Source: Steroidobacteraceae bacterium
GTDB lineage: Bacteria > Chloroflexota > Limnocylindria > QHBO01
Reading direction: 5' to 3'
DNA length: 44,066 nucleotides
Assembly: GCA_025935615.1 (NCBI GenBank)
Contig: JAICUY010000005.1
Span: forward strand, 1 to 44,066
This document shows, one piece after another, positions 42,870-44,066 of this stretch; position 1 is the stretch's first letter, and the number at the start of each line of letters is the position of its first letter. A program made the position numbers and the translations under genes. Below the pieces are notes generated by a model. The model worked only from the letters and a program-made list of their open reading frames with translations, was not told the DNA's origin and did no database searches.

Positions 42870-43846
42870 CCGATCCGGACGTTTCCCATCCCGCCGCGCA
42901 CCTCGATCTCGACGCGGTTGGGATTGGTGGCGAAGTCCGGCGACTCGTTGCGGCCGCTATCGGTCCTCGGGAAGCGGCCCTGGTCGATCTCGGTCGATCC
43001 CACGACCATCTGAGAGCGGATGCTGGCCGCCACCCCGGCCGGGACGGTGAAGATCAGCTGCGCGGCGCCGGCATCCGCGCTGACGGCCGTCACGCCACGT
43101 TCGGGCAGGGTCACCGTCGTCTGGCTGGCACCGGTCCGGAGGTCGAGCCGCCGCACCCGCAGGGTCCGCAGGTCGAGCTCCGAGCGGCTGGCGCCGCCCT
43201 CGATCCGCAGGTCGAGCGCGACGTCCGGCGACAGCCGCACGTCCCAGTCGAGCCGCTGGCCGGTCCATGGCCACACGCCGCGCTCCATGTCCGGTGAGAG
43301 CTCCACGCGTTCGGCCGACGGCCGCTTCCAGGCCACGCCTCCGACGAAATCGCCCTCCAGCAGCTTGCCGACGTCACCGGGGCCCACGCGGAGCTGCCCA
43401 GCGCCGAACCGCAGTACCACCTCGGCCCTGCCGCTGGCCGGCACGTCGAGCGACAGCGTCCCACCGGCATCACGCCGCCCGCCGGAGGTGAAGGCGCCGA
43501 TCAGGAACAGTGCGCCGATGCCGATCAAGATGAGCGGCCACCACGCCCGCAGCAGCTCGCCGACGCTCACCTCCCAGACACCGGTGTTCGACAGCAGAAA
43601 GGCGACGCCCAGCACGACCAGGAGGATCGGCCAGATCCAACGCACCCAGCCGGCCGGGCCGTAGCTGCGCGTGAACAGCATCGGAATCGCACCCGCCACC
43701 CCGGCCAGGATGAGGAACATCGGCCAGGCTTCCGACCACGGCAGCTCGAACGCCTGCTGGACGAGGAAGATCAGCCCCAGGCCGATGAGCCAGACGCCGC
43801 CGACCATCGCCCCTCGTCGCGCCGGTCGATCGCTCCACTCGGTCAT
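42866..43846 (-). CDS. LiaF-like membrane protein with beta-rich C-terminal domain
   Basis: 326 aa from the ATG at 43846 (GGGAG about 8 bases upstream); a GTG at 43873 is less likely. Four hydrophobic segments (GGVWLIGLGLIFLVQQ, AWPMFLILAGVAGAIPMLF, WIWPILLVVLGVAFLLS, WWPLILIGIGALFLIG) are followed by a beta-strand domain with repeated DLR motifs and VGSTEIDQGRFPR. This is the LiaF/toastRack-type fold of cell-envelope stress proteins. No LiaRS-like kinase gene is adjacent, so its partner is unknown. Confidence 0.8.
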   Translation of the reverse strand: MTEWSDRPARRGAMVGGVWLIGLGLIFLVQQAFELPWSEAWPMFLILAGVAGAIPMLFTRSYGPAGWVRWIWPILLVVLGVAFLLSNTGVWEVSVGELLRAWWPLILIGIGALFLIGAFTSGGRRDAGGTLSLDVPASGRAEVVLRFGAGQLRVGPGDVGKLLEGDFVGGVAWKRPSAERVELSPDMERGVWPWTGQRLDWDVRLSPDVALDLRIEGGASRSELDLRTLRVRRLDLRTGASQTTVTLPERGVTAVSADAGAAQLIFTVPAGVAASIRSQMVVGSTEIDQGRFPRTDSGRNESPDFATNPNRVEIEVRGGMGNVRIG

Positions 43847-43887
43847 CGGTCCCTCTCCCGCAGCATCATCCACGAGCCCCGCCTCAT

Positions 43888-43893
43888 TAGACT
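43888..43893 (+). promoter_or_regulatory. Leaderless -10 box of the MFS transporter gene
   Basis: TAGACT is followed by exactly six bases and GTG 43900. No -35 hexamer and no Shine-Dalgarno sequence are visible in the 53-base divergent gap. Confidence 0.5.
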
Positions 43894-43899
43894 CCGAGC

Positions 43900-44066
43900 G
43901 TGGACTCCCCCGCTCGCCAGGGCTGGCGGTCGCTGCTGCTCGCCTACGGCATCACCTCCACCATCGAGGCGCTGGGGGTGAGCCAGATCTTTGCCTATCT
44001 GCCGCTGCGGCTGCGCGAAGTGGGCCTGCCCGATGCCGACATCCCGGCCTTCACCGGCATCTTCAC
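43900..44066 (+). CDS. MFS transporter, N-terminal fragment (3' truncated by the window)
   Basis: The GTG at 43900 is set by the -10 box above. The visible 55 residues (WRSLLLAYGITSTIEALGVSQ, then IFAYLPLRLREVGLPDADIP) look like the first transmembrane helix and the following loop of a major facilitator. Substrate cannot be predicted. The frame runs off the end of the window. Confidence 0.68.
   Translation, partial: MDSPARQGWRSLLLAYGITSTIEALGVSQIFAYLPLRLREVGLPDADIPAFTGIF

Noticed and set aside
1-44066. CRISPR arrays, insertion sequences, tRNA or rRNA genes, phage or plasmid origins
   Set aside because: No repeated spacer pattern, transposase motif, cloverleaf, rRNA signature or phage gene was found on reading both strands; small RNAs without obvious structure cannot be excluded.

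Overview
The window is about 44 kb of very GC-rich, tightly packed bacterial chromosome. Genes overlap or nearly touch, GTG and TTG starts are frequent, and no rRNA, tRNA, CRISPR array, transposase or phage gene was seen. The mix suggests a soil or aquatic Chloroflexota lineage (Limnocylindria/Ellin6529-like): a DUF2249/hemerythrin/NirK module, a PEEPP-type P-type ATPase, a phosphoketolase-acetate kinase pair, a membrane-anchored polymer-forming protein and a DevS-like GAF kinase. This assignment is an inference from gene content; no marker gene was searched.

Layout. 0-4.8 kb: the tail of an unknown protein, then an antisense Lhr-type helicase with a clear promoter. 4.9-6.6 kb: an OmpR-family regulator and a soluble histidine kinase that appears to carry an N-terminal winged-helix domain; tandem 11-bp repeats lie in front of the kinase gene. 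6.7-8.8 kb: glutamate dehydrogenase and two small genes. 8.8-13.7 kb: a single-domain receiver, a giant CheB-CheR-PAS-histidine kinase and a separate CheB with a Cys-rich tail, with no chemotaxis genes nearby. 13.8-16.2 kb: membrane proteins, a DoxX protein and a GNAT acetyltransferase.

16.3-23.3 kb is a plus-strand acetate/acetyl-phosphate block: CoA-transferase, phosphoketolase, divergent acetate kinase, universal stress protein, a small Cys protein and ApbE. Phosphoketolase makes acetyl phosphate, the kinase turns it into ATP and acetate, and the CoA-transferase can return acetate to acetyl-CoA. 23.3-27.4 kb holds two neighbouring genes that look interrupted: a polymer-forming membrane protein with a 1-base frameshift and a P-type ATPase with an in-frame TGA. 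27.4-31.8 kb is a redox and stress group: SDR, two flavodoxins, CBS protein, VKOR-DsbA fusion, a thioredoxin-fold protein and an atypical Usp.

31.9-38.9 kb is the most interesting part, a probable nitrogen-oxide module. One arm encodes hemerythrin, a DUF2249 protein, a 66-aa protein and a cytochrome P450. The opposite arm encodes a three-cysteine HTH regulator, a MIP18 protein and a His-rich membrane protein. The two arms diverge from a region with a perfect inverted repeat. They face a NirK-type copper nitrite reductase paired with another His-rich membrane protein. 39-41.2 kb is a GAF kinase/LuxR-type regulator pair divergent from nirK. The rest is an SRPBCC-like protein, a second DoxX, a cupin, a LiaF-like membrane protein and the start of an MFS transporter.

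Several genes share a leaderless arrangement: a TANNNT -10 box, exactly six bases, then the start codon.
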